Under the pieces are notes generated by a model. That model had not been told where the DNA came from. It searched no databases and saw only the letters and a program-made list of their open reading frames with translations. Shown here in pieces: positions 22,335 through 33,209 of a DNA stretch of 64,000 nt. The stretch comes from Ceratotherium simum simum (lineage: Eukaryota > Chordata > Mammalia > Perissodactyla > Rhinocerotidae): NCBI RefSeq assembly GCF_000283155.1, contig NW_004454193.1, positions 5,769,297 through 5,833,296 on the forward strand. Direction: 5' to 3'. A program made the position numbers and the translations under genes. Each line of letters starts with the position of its first letter. Position 1 is the stretch's first letter.

Positions 22335-22960
22335 TAGCATCTATTTTAATGTCTGAATTATTTTTTTCCTAAAATTAATGGGCAAGATCCTAACACTCTC
22401 CCTAATCCAAGAGACAATTTGATTAATCACAAATAAAACCCCTCTGAGCACAAACAAATAAGGTTTGAGCCACTTCGAGTTATTTTTCCTGTCTGATAAA
22501 ACCATTATCACATTTCCAGCCTTTACAATGCTGAACCACGTTCCTTTGATCATCTTATAAAATTAATTGATCTAGCTTATCTATTGTTCTATTTTCAATC
22601 ATTTAATTGAGGATATTAAGAGAAGTAACCGTAACAGCTAAGGCATTTATTAGGAGCTGATGTTCAAACTTGCGATGTGATTTTCATAATCTGAATTTCT
22701 GTATCGCCAAAGTCTATTCTTGTGGGAATTTACATATAGAACACCTCCAGCCACAAATGATTTGCTGTTACTTAACGTTCTGAAGGACAGATATATGCTG
22801 TGGCAAATCACTGAAGCTATACTTAATTTTAATTATTCTTTTAAATCAGATAGATACCCTGCAGTGAAATTCTTATAATTAAATAGAAATTAAAAGTTTC
22901 TAAAAGCCTTAAGTTCAACTTCAAATTTAAATGCAAATGAATGCATGGGAATCTAAAGAA
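22335..22960. promoter_or_regulatory. Candidate conserved AT-rich regulatory block
   Basis: Non-repetitive sequence here is rich in homeodomain-like cores, for example GATTAATCAC at 22421-22430 and AATTAATTGA at 22561-22570. It also has a TCF/LEF-like CCTTTGATC at 22543-22551 and a perfect octamer ATGCAAAT at 22931-22938. No long frame is present. This is a guess from motif density that conservation data could confirm or overturn. Confidence 0.3.
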
Positions 22961-22967
22961 TCTCCCT

Positions 22968-22979
22968 CCCCCCCCCCCA
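22968..22979. repeat. C-run
   Basis: A run of about a dozen C residues follows CTCCCT. It is length-unstable sequence and prone to assembly error. Confidence 0.8.
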
Positions 22980-23154
22980 GAAATTACGAGAGAATACTCT
23001 AAAAGTTTAGGCTGATCATGAAAACTTATTTCGGCCCCAAAGAGGCCCTTGGGCCTGAAAACCATTTCATTTTGCAATGCCTGGCTGACCTATCACCTAC
23101 TAGATAGTCTGGAAGACCCTGTTTTTCCAAGTGACAGATGCCCAAGAGAGTTCT

Positions 23155-23605
23155 TTTAGTTTTGCTTCCCCAGAAGCAGACCCTGAGACAAGAATTCACA
23201 TGAAAATTGTAAGGAATGGTGCCAGAAAATTGGGTAGTAGAATGAAGGAATAAGACAGGGAAAGGAAGGCAAGCCAATAAAGATTATGTTATCAAGCAAA
23301 TCAAACGGGTGCTCCATCCTGCTGGAGAACACCGGAGCCCGTGCAGAATGCACGTGGATCTCCGAATTATCTCGTCTGATGGGTGGGGGAGCTGGGGTAT
23401 TTATCCACCGGCTCCCATCAGTCATTAACATGGGCTGCTTCCAAAGGGGCTCAACTCCCAGGAGCTGACGTCCTTGTGTGTGAGCCAAGAGGGTGCCGTG
23501 GCCTGAGAAAGACCCCAGGCAAAGGGACAGAGGTGCTGAGCATCCCTTAGGGCCTTGAAGTAATAAGGCCCCAGGGGCACCAACAACATCCATTACAAGA
23601 AGCCA
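23155..23605 (+). mobile_element. Dispersed repeat family B, copy 1
   Basis: TTCCCCAGAAGCAGACCCTG opens this copy. Its order (gapped similarity to GAGTGCAAATAGTTTATT, then GAATGGAAAG and CATTATCAAGCA-type phrases) recurs at 49811-50226. I read it as an LTR-like interspersed repeat in sense, family name unknown. A 154-codon minus frame (23156-23620) lies inside and is not a gene. Confidence 0.5.
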
Positions 23606-23639
23606 GCCTGGAAGTTCCAACCTAGCAGCTCACTGGCTG

Positions 23640-24060
23640 AATGCAGCCTGCAGATGTGTTTTAGCTGACCAATAAAATATTTATTTTTTTTGAACATTGG
23701 AAAGTCTTATCCAAGAATTGGGATTTTTGCATTCTCTTGAAAAATTTGATCTAATTGATCTAGGACAGGATTGGAGACTTTGAAGTGAATCAACCTGCCA
23801 ATACTGGGTGAGTCCTAGGTACCTAGGACTAGGTACCAAGTATTTACCCTGTGGCAGGCACAACAGACCCTAAGACTAGGTCCTTATCTTCCAGAAAGTG
23901 ACAGGCATCCCCCCTGCAACAAAGCTGTGTCAAGGTCTTATCTGCAGCTCAGAGGGAAGATACAGCAGGAGGAGGACCAGCTCTCAGAGCCCTAGCCGAT
24001 TGCAGCAAGCTTTGTTCTCCAGCTGCTGCCCGGGACAAATCTACCCTCTATGCCACCCAC
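23640..24060. other. Unassigned sequence with a palindrome
   Basis: No gene or clear repeat was recognised, apart from the palindrome listed separately. Confidence 0.45.
23811..23830. repeat. Perfect 20-bp palindrome
   Basis: AGTCCTAGGTACCTAGGACT equals its own reverse complement. An extra ACTAGGTACC follows immediately (23828-23837), repeating part of it. No function is known to me. Confidence 0.95.
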
Positions 24061-24067
24061 AGTCCAG

Positions 24068-24297
24068 CAATGGCGGCCAGCACTTATATAGCGCTTACGG
24101 TGTACCAGGTACTCTTTTAAGTGCAGTGTACACATTTAGACTCATTGGATTCTCACAACCACCTGTAGGGTAGGAGCCATCTTTCACACAAGTAAGCTGA
24201 TGCTGAGCAAAGTTAAGTAACTGGCCCAGGGTAACACAGTAAGAGGCAAAGAGTGACTCCAGAGTTTGGACACTTAACCATTGGACAGCACTGCCTC
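24068..24297 (+). mobile_element. MIR SINE, near full length
   Basis: GCACTTATATAGCGCTTACG, TGTACCAGGTACTCTTTTAA, AGTAACTGGCCCAGGGTAAC and CACTTAACCATTGGACAGCA follow the MIR order closely. Confidence 0.85.
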
Positions 24298-24299
24298 TA

Positions 24300-25520
24300 A
24301 ATGCCTGCCAGGGCAGTACCAACGCCTACTTCCTCTCTCACATTCCTGTTGCTCTTCCCAGCTGTGGAATCCTGCATCACCCTGGCGATTCAGGACCCAG
24401 CTCCCTGGCTCCCTTGAAGCACCCCCCAGACTCCGGCCTGCTCCAATCTCAAACCTTTGCCAAAATCCTACAGCCTGAACTCTGCAACTTGACACTGAAC
24501 CCTAGTCTGTCACCGACACGGGTTACAGTTCTGGGGTAGGGAAAAAATATGGCAGGCCAAACCACAACTGGCAAGATCAAAATCTCATCCAAAAATAACA
24601 AAAGGGGCATTAAACATATTTTTAAATATACATTCAAGTCAAAGTTTTAGAAGGCATCTGTTTCTGAAACAAATTGGCTTCTTCACCATTAAAAACTGCT
24701 CTGGAAGGTGACACTGGCTGTGACCTCAAGCTGCCCCAAGAAAGATTTGCCCTCAATTTTTACACCATAGATCCACACTGAAGTTTTCAAACTTACTATT
24801 ATCGATTTGAAAATTTAATGTCATCTCTCCCTGAAATCGTGCTTCTGTGTTTTCCTAATCCTCAATGAAATGTTTTCCTTTTCACAAATAATCAAAGCCC
24901 TTAAGGGCCCATTTTTCTGGACCGTCTTACACCCCAAATTCACACGGACAGAATTCTCTCTGCACGACACCCCAGATCTCCCCGCAGCAAACTCGAAAGT
25001 CTTCAGGGGCAGGTAGGTTATGAGAGCAAGTAAGGTGACCCAGGTAAGGATGAGGGCAAATGGAATGTCACAGGATGGCTCATCTCATGGAGCCATCCAC
25101 TTCTCAGCACCAGCCAACTGTTGCAGGAAGGTGGGTGCCTTCCTGTTATTGAGGGAAAGCCAGAAATTCATATTTTAATATAAAATCTCCCAGGTTTTAA
25201 ATATTGTCAACTAATTTAACTATATTTTAAATGCAATGGAGGCTGAATTCACGCATGTGTGAGCTATGGACACCCAGCCCACGGGCCCCCAGGACACGGA
25301 GTGTGATCAGCAGGCAATCACTGTCGTGTTGTTGGAGAGCATGAAACTGTCACATATCAGTGATGGCAGAGCTGAAAGTTCTGAAATCTACACATAAAAT
25401 GAAGGCTGTGGTCGCGGAGGGATTACACTCTTCTCTCGAGGTGTTCAATAATTAGCTCTTGCGCATTACGTTTTTCCTTCCCAACACTGTAGGCCCCCGA
25501 AGGAGACTTGTGCAGAGGGA
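24300..25520. other. Unique sequence, no gene seen
   Basis: No repeat was recognised over about 1.2 kb. Part of it (24600-25500) is AT-rich with non-repetitive blocks and could include conserved non-coding DNA. Confidence 0.4.
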
Positions 25521-25526
25521 CTGAGT

Positions 25527-25665
25527 GATTCTTTCATTCCGCAGTTATTTATAGGTACCTGTACAAACCAGGAACTGCTCACATACTGGGGCAACAGTCG
25601 ACAGAAGACCAAACTTCTCTGCCTTCATGGAGCTTCCCACTTAATTGGGAAGATGATGTGCACCA
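25527..25665 (-). mobile_element. LINE-2 tail fragment (antisense)
   Basis: TTCTTTCATTCCGCAGTTAT, then ACTGGGGCAACAGTCGACAG and TTCATGGAGCTTCCCACTTA follow antisense L2 order. Confidence 0.6.
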
Positions 25666-25669
25666 CACC

Positions 25670-26675
25670 TGGGAAAATAGGAGGCAGGAGCAGCTGCCAG
25701 ATATAGACGCAGCGAAGGGACTGATGTCCCTTGGTGCTGAGCTCAGCGTGGCCTGGCTTTGCCAGCTGCCCAGCCCGCTCTCCACTTCCGCGTCAGAATC
25801 TGGAACCTCGCTGTCGTCTCTGGGGCCACATTTTCACCTACATGCAGCTGTAACTCAATCCAGATTGAATGCAAACCCCGGCACCTTCCCCGCCTCGTCC
25901 CTGCCTGTGCTTTGGAGCTGTACGTGGCAGCTTTGATTGTTTCACTGAAAACCACTTAGCAGACGAAATATCTCCCTGCAGAGAGTGATTGTCCCTTAAC
26001 CTGTCTTTTCAGGCTGAAGTCACCAGGAGATGCTAAAGGGGCACGTGTGTTATTTGACAAGTGTTACATCTGCTACAACAGCAGAGACACAACTTTAAAG
26101 CTCATTGCGGAGTGCTGTTTTGAACCCGGTGCGCTGGCGAGATGGCATTAGGGGGTAATGGGAAACCTGATAGTTCAGAGCTGAAACACAAGGCCGTACA
26201 GGTGGCAAAATAGCAAAGTGGTTATTTGCTGTGATTATGATCCTAACCCTAACACGGGACTCAGACACTCATTTTGCTCCAGAGATGTGCACAGACCACG
26301 CAGGAGTTTTTAAGCTGCTTTGTGGCTGAGAGAGCTGAGATATTTCAATGACACATGGCAAATCAAAGTGAGGCTCTCTCACCCCCGCTACCATCCCGGC
26401 AGAAATAACACAAACTCACGGACACGTGCAATAGAAGAGGCAGCCAAGGAGTAGTGTCCTCACTGAAAGGAATTCACTGAAGTGTTGGTAAGAGCAAGTC
26501 TTTCTTCCTCACAGAAAATACTGGCTGTGGACACAGTACTGGACCCGGATCAGAACATCAGAGTTCAAGTTTCAGCTCCATCTAAGCTGCATGCACAGAA
26601 GGTAGTTTTACTTGTTTGCAATGTTGGTTTCTTCTCCCGTTGCACCAGGGCTGCCCATGTGTCACGCCCACTGCA
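25670..26675. other. Unique sequence, no gene seen
   Basis: Overlapping short frames on both strands (25579-25959) share bases and show no domain. CCTAACCCTAAC near 26242 is a chance telomere-like dodecamer. Confidence 0.45.
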
Positions 26676-26684
26676 GAATACAGA

Positions 26685-26795
26685 GCCTTGGTAAACACCT
26701 CCACTGGAGGCCCATTTCATAGATGAGGAGGCAGAGGCCCAGGGAAGCCCAGTGCTTTCCCCAGAGTTGCACATCAAGCATCTCTTCCGGGCCAA
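26685..26795 (+). mobile_element. MIR SINE fragment
   Basis: CCCATTTCATAGATGAGGAG followed by GCAGAGGCCCAGGGAAGCC and CAGAGTTGCACATCAAGC is the MIR second half. Confidence 0.65.
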
Positions 26796-26799
26796 GCGG

Positions 26800-27085
26800 T
26801 GCCCTAAGAGCAGGAACCCAGAGGGGATGAGACCTGGGTCTAGAGGGGAAGGGTGAAGCATCACCGTTACATGAGGCAGAGAATGAACAAGGCGAGGGGA
26901 AGCCCACAGGTGTGTGACACTAACCGAGATGCTAAGGACAGATCCAGTGCCCTTTGTCTGCACCAACATCCCATTCTCCTTTGAAATTAATCACTTATTT
27001 TGACTTATAGAGCCATTTAGATTCGCTCATCGATTTATCACAGGATCTAGAGAGAATAGAGTGTGTATGTTCCTGGGATTTAGGG
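26800..27085. other. Unassigned sequence
   Basis: No repeat or gene was recognised before family A copy 2. Confidence 0.4.
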
Positions 27086-27087
27086 CA

Positions 27088-27640
27088 TATCAGTTAGGAG
27101 TTTTTTAGTTGCGAGTGACAGAAAACACAACTCAAACTGCTTAACAAAAAATAATAATTTTTAAATGTGTTCTTATAATTTAAAACTTAAGCAACCGCCT
27201 TGAGGCATGGCTTGATCCAGCAGCTCAAACAGTGTCATCAGGACTCAGTTTCTCACCACCTCTTGATTCTGCTTTCCTCTGCATTGACTTCACTCTCAGA
27301 TAGGTTTTCTCTATGTGGTGGTTCCCTAGCACCTCCAGGCTCACTCCTCGTAGCTCCAAGTCTGGTAGAAAGAGAGAGCTTCTCTTCCTCCAGCAGCCTA
27401 AAGAAAATCCCCAGGCCTGAGTCTCACTGGCCCAAATTAAGTCACATGCTTGTCTCTGAACCAATCACTGTGGCCAGAGAGATGGGATTATCTGATTGGC
27501 TGGGGGTGGAATCAACAACACTCAAACCACATTGGCCGAGGATGTGGGAGGGGCAGTTATCCTGGAAGAAAATTGAGATGGTTGTCAGAGGGATGATGGG
27601 ATGGAAGAAACAAAAGATATCCATCAAAGTAGTCTAGCCT
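27088..27640 (+). mobile_element. Dispersed repeat family A, copy 2 (longest)
   Basis: It begins TATCAGTTAGGAGTTTTTTA and GCGAGTGACAGAAAACACAA, the opening of this family. It continues through CTGAACCAATCACTGTGGCC and TTATCTGATTGGCTGGGGG to GCCGAGGATGTGGGAGGGG. This is the most complete of three copies in the window. A 145-codon plus frame (27200-27637) lies within it and should not be called a gene. Confidence 0.6.
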
Positions 27641-27699
27641 CTGGAGAGAAAGCGGGGCATATGAGGAGCCCTGGGATTGGAGGTTCCCCCAAATCACTT

Positions 27700-28200
27700 G
27701 TGGTTCATTCAGGAAAACACACAGGTAATTTTACTTCCAAAGAATTAACCAGATTTAGCAAATTCCTGTATTGGTATTCTGAAAAACGACACGAGCCGAA
27801 CACCAGGCGCCTTTGCATTGGATTCCTGTTGCTGGCGCGCTGACAAATTGCCAGTCCACATGCAGCGGGCGTTGTTAAGTCCCCCATATATTCATGCTGA
27901 CTTCTCGGAGCAATAGATTCCGTGGCGGAGACATGCTTTCATACTTATTGGAAGGTGCTCTGCACGGCGTGCTGTGTGTTGCCTTACGGCCTCTCCATCT
28001 CTATTTCCAGGCTTTGTGAGTATCGATTTGAATAAAATCATAATTGCAACAGAAGCCTTTGTAACTTAACTGGAAGTGATCCACTCTGCAGTATACCGAC
28101 GTCCCGTTTTATGTCATTCTAGACTGTTCTTTACTCACCTCTAAGTGACTGATAACATTCTGGATTGCTTGACTTTCTCCCGTTGCAGATGCCAGATGGA
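27700..28200. promoter_or_regulatory. Candidate conserved block with CpGs
   Basis: The stretch is non-repetitive and keeps more CpG than its surroundings: AGGCGCCTTTGCATTGGATT at 27806-27825, then GCTGGCGCGCTGACAAATTG at 27831-27850. Retained CpGs in unique DNA are consistent with a functional element, but this is inference. No credible open frame is present. Confidence 0.3.
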
Positions 28201-28228
28201 GTGAGACAGATTAAGAGGTCACGGATAG

Positions 28229-28951
28229 TCAGTGTTTACAGCCGGAGAGGCGGTGACGCCACATGTTGCACTGGGCTGGGGTTTGCTTGTGGAATTGTGC
28301 GCCCTTCCAGACAGCTCCTTTCCTATATTCAGTGAGAACCACTTTGGGGCGGTTCTTGAGCTCAGCTTCTCCTGTTAGAGCCAAAAGGTGTGGAGGAGTG
28401 GATATAGGAGAAAAATTAGAGTCCAACCATGTTAAAACTATTTCAGTTTCCCACTCTCCCACAAGGCTTGAGATAAACAGCATTTGGGCGTGAGTCACCA
28501 CGCCATCGGCCCCAGAGGTGGGTCTTCTGATGGCTTCATCCTCGGCAAAACAAAGACACGCACTGTTCTCCAATTCCAGAGATGACGGCCCGCTCATGGG
28601 CACGAGTCTGGGCATGCACCCTCGGGCCTGGGAAGTCGGCGCCCCCTGACCGCGGCCCCTCGTGACCAACCTCACGGGTCTGTGAGAAGTCTGGCCAGGG
28701 CCGGGCAACACAGAATGTGAGCGTGAAAGTAACTGGCTCACGGAGAGATGGGACCCACCCTCCTGGTCCTCTTCAGGACCATCAGAGGGAATGGGGGTCT
28801 GGGATCTTCCAGTCTTCCCCACATGCAGGCTTGGATGGTGGGGAGTGAGAGACAGAGGCCAGGCGTGACGAGCAGGAAAATGAACAAGCAAAGGGGCTTG
28901 TTTACCGCTTAGAAGGGAACGACCACGTGCAGTGTTTCCTAGAGAGTTCAC
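28229..28951 (-). other. Longest open frame, 240 codons, no family recognised
   Basis: An ATG-started frame of 240 codons runs on the minus strand over mostly non-repetitive, GC-richer DNA. I see no signal peptide, membrane segment, zinc finger, low-complexity repeat or catalytic motif. Composition is rich in serine, proline, glycine and arginine, as random GC-rich DNA gives. No splice sites or promoter can be tied to it. By a rough estimate a frame this long is uncommon but not impossible by chance in 64 kb. It could be a single-exon gene, part of a long non-coding RNA, or noise. I favour noise. Confidence 0.15.
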
Positions 28952-28959
28952 GCCACCAA

Positions 28960-29235
28960 AAAGAAAAGGTTAGCAGTCTAGATGGACTTACTGACCACTA
29001 TGTATATAAACTTCTCAGTAGTACAATGATAATAATAAAAAAAATTGCCTCTGGGGGTGTGTACTTCTCTGAGCATTTCTGCATTCCGTGGGCTGCAGAC
29101 TCATTTTGCCAGCAAATTGGGGTTTTCTGAGTCCAGGTATGGGTGCTGCTTGAATTTGCACCTCCCTCCACCGCCACCAGTCTCAAATCCTGAAGCTTAC
29201 ATGCACTCCAGGCATTAGGAGGGTCTCTTGGACCC
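28960..29235. other. Unassigned sequence
   Basis: No gene or repeat was recognised. It includes an AT-rich ATAATAATAAAAAAAATTGC patch near 29028-29047. Confidence 0.4.
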
Positions 29236-29259
29236 AGCCTTGAATAGAAGAAGTGAGTA

Positions 29260-29370
29260 GAGATTCATTCCACCGGTTTTCCGGGACCTCTGTGCCGGGA
29301 CCTGGGCTAGGACAGGAGGTACTCAGACTCAGATATTCTCAAAGTGCTCCTGTCTAGCACAGAGAGTGGC
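29260..29370 (-). mobile_element. Possible LINE-2 tail remnant (antisense)
   Basis: GATTCATTCCACCGGTTTTC followed by GACCTGGGCTAGGACAGG has the antisense L2 tail layout but is much altered. Confidence 0.3.
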
Positions 29371-29554
29371 AGATGTGTCAATTGCCATAAGAACTGCACA
29401 CCCAGGTACTATTACTAGCGCCATTTTTCAGAAGAAGACAGCGGCAGTGGGGGTCTGAGGGAGGGAGAGGTGGGCCTGAGTTGGGTGGGAGGAAGCGGTG
29501 GCAGAAAAGGCATGAACTAGGCTTGAGCCACTTAGATAATGAAGACCCGTGCTC

Positions 29555-29878
29555 ACACGGCATCTACTCTGTGCCTGGAACTGGTCCAGGCTCTTTGCAT
29601 CCATGACATCACTTCATCTTTATAAGTCTATGACACAGGCATAGCTATTATCCCAGATGGGGAAATGAGGCACAGAGACACGGCCAGGACAAGGAGGAGC
29701 CCTAGAGTGAGGATCTCCTTATGTTTTACAGCCTAGGCACCTGCCCTCAGTCTAGTCCTAGCCTGGCACCAACAGGTTAAGTGACTTGCTGACGTGGCTG
29801 GAAGGTGGCAGAGCCAGGATTTGGATCAAGGCGGTCTGACTCCAGACTCTGAGCACATAACCAAGCCACCCTGCCCCT
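29555..29878 (+). mobile_element. MIR SINE(s)
   Basis: TCTACTCTGTGCCTGGAACT, TATTATCCCAGATGGGGAAA, then after a gap TTAAGTGACTTGCTGACGTG and GGCAGAGCCAGGATTTGGAT are MIR phrases. The gap suggests either one MIR with an internal insertion or two overlapping MIRs. Confidence 0.65.
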
Positions 29879-29879
29879 C

Positions 29880-30825
29880 CACAAGTGCTCATTGAGCATC
29901 ACTAGGAGCCAGGCACTGCTGTAAGCACCGGGTATGATGAGGGGAAAACAGAAGCCGTGCCTGCCTCCAGTGTAGTAAGAGGGAGAGAAGGGAGGGGGCG
30001 GGGTTATCCAGTAAGCAAATGTAAAATTACAGCTGTAATAAACACTGCAAAAGAGAGGTCCATGGTGCAAGGATAAAAATGGGGATCCGAATCAGTCCAG
30101 GTGAGGGTGGGGGTGGGAAGAGCAGAGACAGCTTCCCCGACTGAAAACAGATCCGAGATCAGAAGCCTGAGTAGGAGTTCCTTAGAAGAAGAAAGGAGTC
30201 CAGTGTTTCAGACAATGGAATAAATAGCATATGCAAAGTCCCTGTGGCGGGAGGGAGCATAGCCCCTCCTGTGGCTGGAGTGAAGAGAATGACAGAGTGT
30301 GTACCTGTCTGGGGAGGTGGGCTGTGCAGGGCCTTGGAGACTACAGTGAGGATTGTGCTGTTTATCATGGGGGGATGGGGATGGGGTTGGAGGAGCTCCA
30401 GAAAAAACAAACGAATGAATGCAGAGCCCACGTGTTTGGGAATCTGTAGAGGTAGTTTGTCACGGCTGGAACAGAGTGAGTTCCTGAGGTGAGGCCAGAA
30501 GGTGGAGGTTTTGGAGGGCCAAGGATGCTAAGGGAGGGTATGCTCTACCTGTAGGCTTGGGGACCTCACCAAGAATATGGAACAGAGAGCGATTTGGCCA
30601 GCTTTACAACAGTGAAGACGAGTGGTGGGAGAAGGACCAGAGTCAGGGAGGTGGGTGAGGAAGCTGTTGCAAGAGCGGAAGGAAAAGCTGGGGAGAGACT
30701 GTCCCAAGTCAGAAGCTAAGGATGTGGAGCGAAGGAAAGAGTCACTGGAGACACTAAGGGGGAACAACAGCCAAGACGCGGCCACCAGCTGGATGTGGAA
30801 AACGAGGATGACCATAGTGACGGCT
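29880..30825 (-). mobile_element. LINE-2, long antisense fragment
   Basis: AGTGCTCATTGAGCATCACT and AGGAGCCAGGCACTGCTGTA open the antisense tail. ATGCAAAGTCCCTGTGGCGG and GTGCAGGGCCTTGGAGACTA follow, and the fragment then runs to about 30820. It is among the longest L2 pieces here and is inactive. Confidence 0.75.
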
Positions 30826-30834
30826 CTCTAACAT

Positions 30835-31335
30835 TTCTTATGTTGAGCCATTTTGCTGAGTGTTAGTGCTATCCCATTGTGGTTTTAATTTGTATTTCCC
30901 TGATGAATAATAATATTGATCACCTTTTCATATTCTTATTGGTCATTCATATACCTTATGAAGTTCCAGCTCAAGGCTTTTGGCCATTTTTTGGTTTGTT
31001 TTTGTTTTGTTTTGCCCATTTAAAAACTGGATTGCTTGTATTTTTTGTTATTGATTTACAGGAGTTCTTTACATATGGTGGACACGAATATATCTTTTCT
31101 GAATATTTTTCTTCCAGTCTGTGGTTAGCTTTTTAATTTTCACAACAATTTTCTTCAATGAGAAGACGTTTCAATTTTGGTTCAAGGTCAATTTGTCAGC
31201 TCTTCTCTTTTATGGTTGGTTGTTTTTGTGTCCTACGAAATCTGACCTGCCCCCAAATTGTAAAGATATTCTCTACATTTTCTTTAACAAGACTTATGGT
31301 TTCCACTTTCATGTTGTGGGTACGGCCCCTGCAGA
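30835..31335 (-). mobile_element. L1 fragment (L1M-like), antisense
   Basis: GTGGTTTTAATTTGTATTTC, CTGATGAATAATAATATTGA, CACCTTTTCATATTCTTATT and CAGGAGTTCTTTACATATGG are in the antisense order of the L1 3' end. Confidence 0.85.
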
Positions 31336-31339
31336 TATC

Positions 31340-31600
31340 CTGACGGTGGTGGGAGGGTAAGTGACATGAAAGATTTGGGGTGTTTTTTCTTTTAGGATCC
31401 AGCTCATGTCCTGGTTCCATCCACCATGGAGCCAAGGACCTGGTTACTACTTGCTTTCTAATTCCTGCCGCTAGTAATCTACTGGGCAATCCTGTCAACA
31501 CAGCGCTCCTCCAGTCCTGACTTCCAGAGGGAAGGGGCAGACATCTCGCTTTGCAGGGAGAAAACGCATGCATTTTGGGTCTGTGTTTAATCGCTTCTGG
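31340..31600. other. Unassigned sequence
   Basis: A 135-codon minus frame spans the L1 edge and this stretch and has no domain. Confidence 0.4.
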
Positions 31601-32110
31601 CACAGAGTGTGGTACTGGTGAAACCGTACTTGTTTCATCTTTATAAAATATTTAGTCTTTTAATTATATGAACTGCCAAGATTCGGAGGCGTGTTAGTCA
31701 TTGCCCAATTGAGCTCGCAGCACCGTCTCTCCGACCGCCTCTTCCAAGCATATCCATCACATGTTTGCAATCTCTCCAGACCCATGAATCAGATTGAAAT
31801 GCTTTCCATATCCCATAATTCTCCTTTGACTGCTCTATTCAGTTAATTACACTTGCTCTCTATTCATCGGAGACATAGAGTTTGGGGCTGGGATTGGAGA
31901 GAGAAGAAAATGAAAACAAACTTCATAATGAAAGTTCCTTCCTGTTTGTGAGGTTTAATCCAGGTTTGTGTTTCTGCTTGCACTTTGAATTCCTTCTCTA
32001 ACTGCTTTAAGTAGCTCCATCTGCCTCTGGGCCGGTTCCCATCTTTAAACCCATTGGTAGAAATCCCTCTGCACAAGGATCACCTTCACATTTAATCTGT
32101 TTCTATCATA
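31600..32110. promoter_or_regulatory. Candidate conserved block
   Basis: Non-repetitive sequence with homeodomain-like cores (TTAATTATATG near 31660, CAGTTAATTACACTTGC at 31840-31856) and a few CpGs. Regulatory identity is inferred only. Confidence 0.25.
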
Positions 32111-32265
32111 TCATCATGGTCTCACCCACTCACGTCAACCACATCAGGCCATATCGCTCCATTTCTACAAAGAATCGAGAACTTACAAATGGGCACCAGC
32201 ACAGCCAGCTAGTGGGTAACATTGCTACTTTGTTAAAACAGCAAAAATGTAAAGTATTTGTAAAT

Positions 32266-32295
32266 GTGGTGTGTGTGTGTGTGTGTGTATGTGTT
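32266..32295. repeat. (GT)n microsatellite
   Basis: About 12 GT units with one AT interruption, likely length-variable. Confidence 0.9.
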
Positions 32296-32489
32296 TAACT
32301 GGGGAGAAGAGTTGAAGGCATGAGTCTAATGCTATTAATGCTGATGAGATGGAAGCAGGAATATTTACCCAATGCTGGCTGTTAGCCCACAAACCTGGTG
32401 TTTCATTAAATAAATACTGAAATAAAACAATGCTAAAGCTTTATCAGTTTATAGAAATTCCAGCTGGGGATACAAGGCTGAATAATGAA

Positions 32490-33020
32490 AGCTGACGTCC
32501 CTTGTATGGTCTCCGAGCCCTGTGTGATTGGCTGCCTGCTCTCCCTCTGACTCACCCCCCACTACTCTCCCTTGCACTCTGCTTTAAGCACGCTGGCCTC
32601 CTCGCTGTTCTTCAGACACAATACAGACGCTCTTACCACAGGGCCTTTGCACATGCAGTTCCCTCTCCCCAGAATGCTTTTCCTGGAGCTAGCTCCCTCA
32701 CTTCCTTATGCCTGTAAGTCCAAAAAGTCACCTTCCCAATGAGATCTTTTTTGGCCCTCTTATCTAAAATTTCACTCACCACCACTCCAATGTTTCATTC
32801 ACATCCCACTGCCCTGCCTTGCTTTTCCTTGTCTCAGAACTTGTGGTCATAGAGAACATTCTTTATTTTACTTATATTTTCTTGTCTGTTGTCTTTTCCC
32901 TCACTAAATGAAGCTCCGTCAGAGCAGGAACTTTTGTTTTAGTTTGTTCAGTGCTGTTTCTCCAAGTGCTAGAATACAGCTGGTGCCCAATAAAGGTTTG
33001 TCAGATGAATAAACAAATGA
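32490..33020 (+). mobile_element. LINE-2 3' end, sense
   Basis: GGGCCTTTGCACATGCAGTT, CCCTCTCCCCAGAATGCTTT, GAAGCTCCGTCAGAGCAGGA and AATAAAGGTTTGTCAGATGA are the classic L2 3' sequence in order. Confidence 0.9.
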
Positions 33021-33209
33021 AACCACAAAAACGGATAATTCTTGATGCAAGGAACAGAGTAGCATGTAGCTGTGGGAGAATCATTAATGTAAGTGTGGAA
33101 ACTGAGGAATGTCAAAGAAAGCAACGTTGGTAAGACAAACTGCTGGTTACCAACTCATTATCCTATTTTTCTTCTTTTTCATAGAAAATTTGGGAGAAAA
33201 GCTAGCATG

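Noticed and set aside
26242..26253. Telomere-like CCTAACCCTAAC
   Set aside because: Only two units occur, within chance expectation.
27200..27637. 145-codon plus frame
   Set aside because: It lies within dispersed repeat family A.
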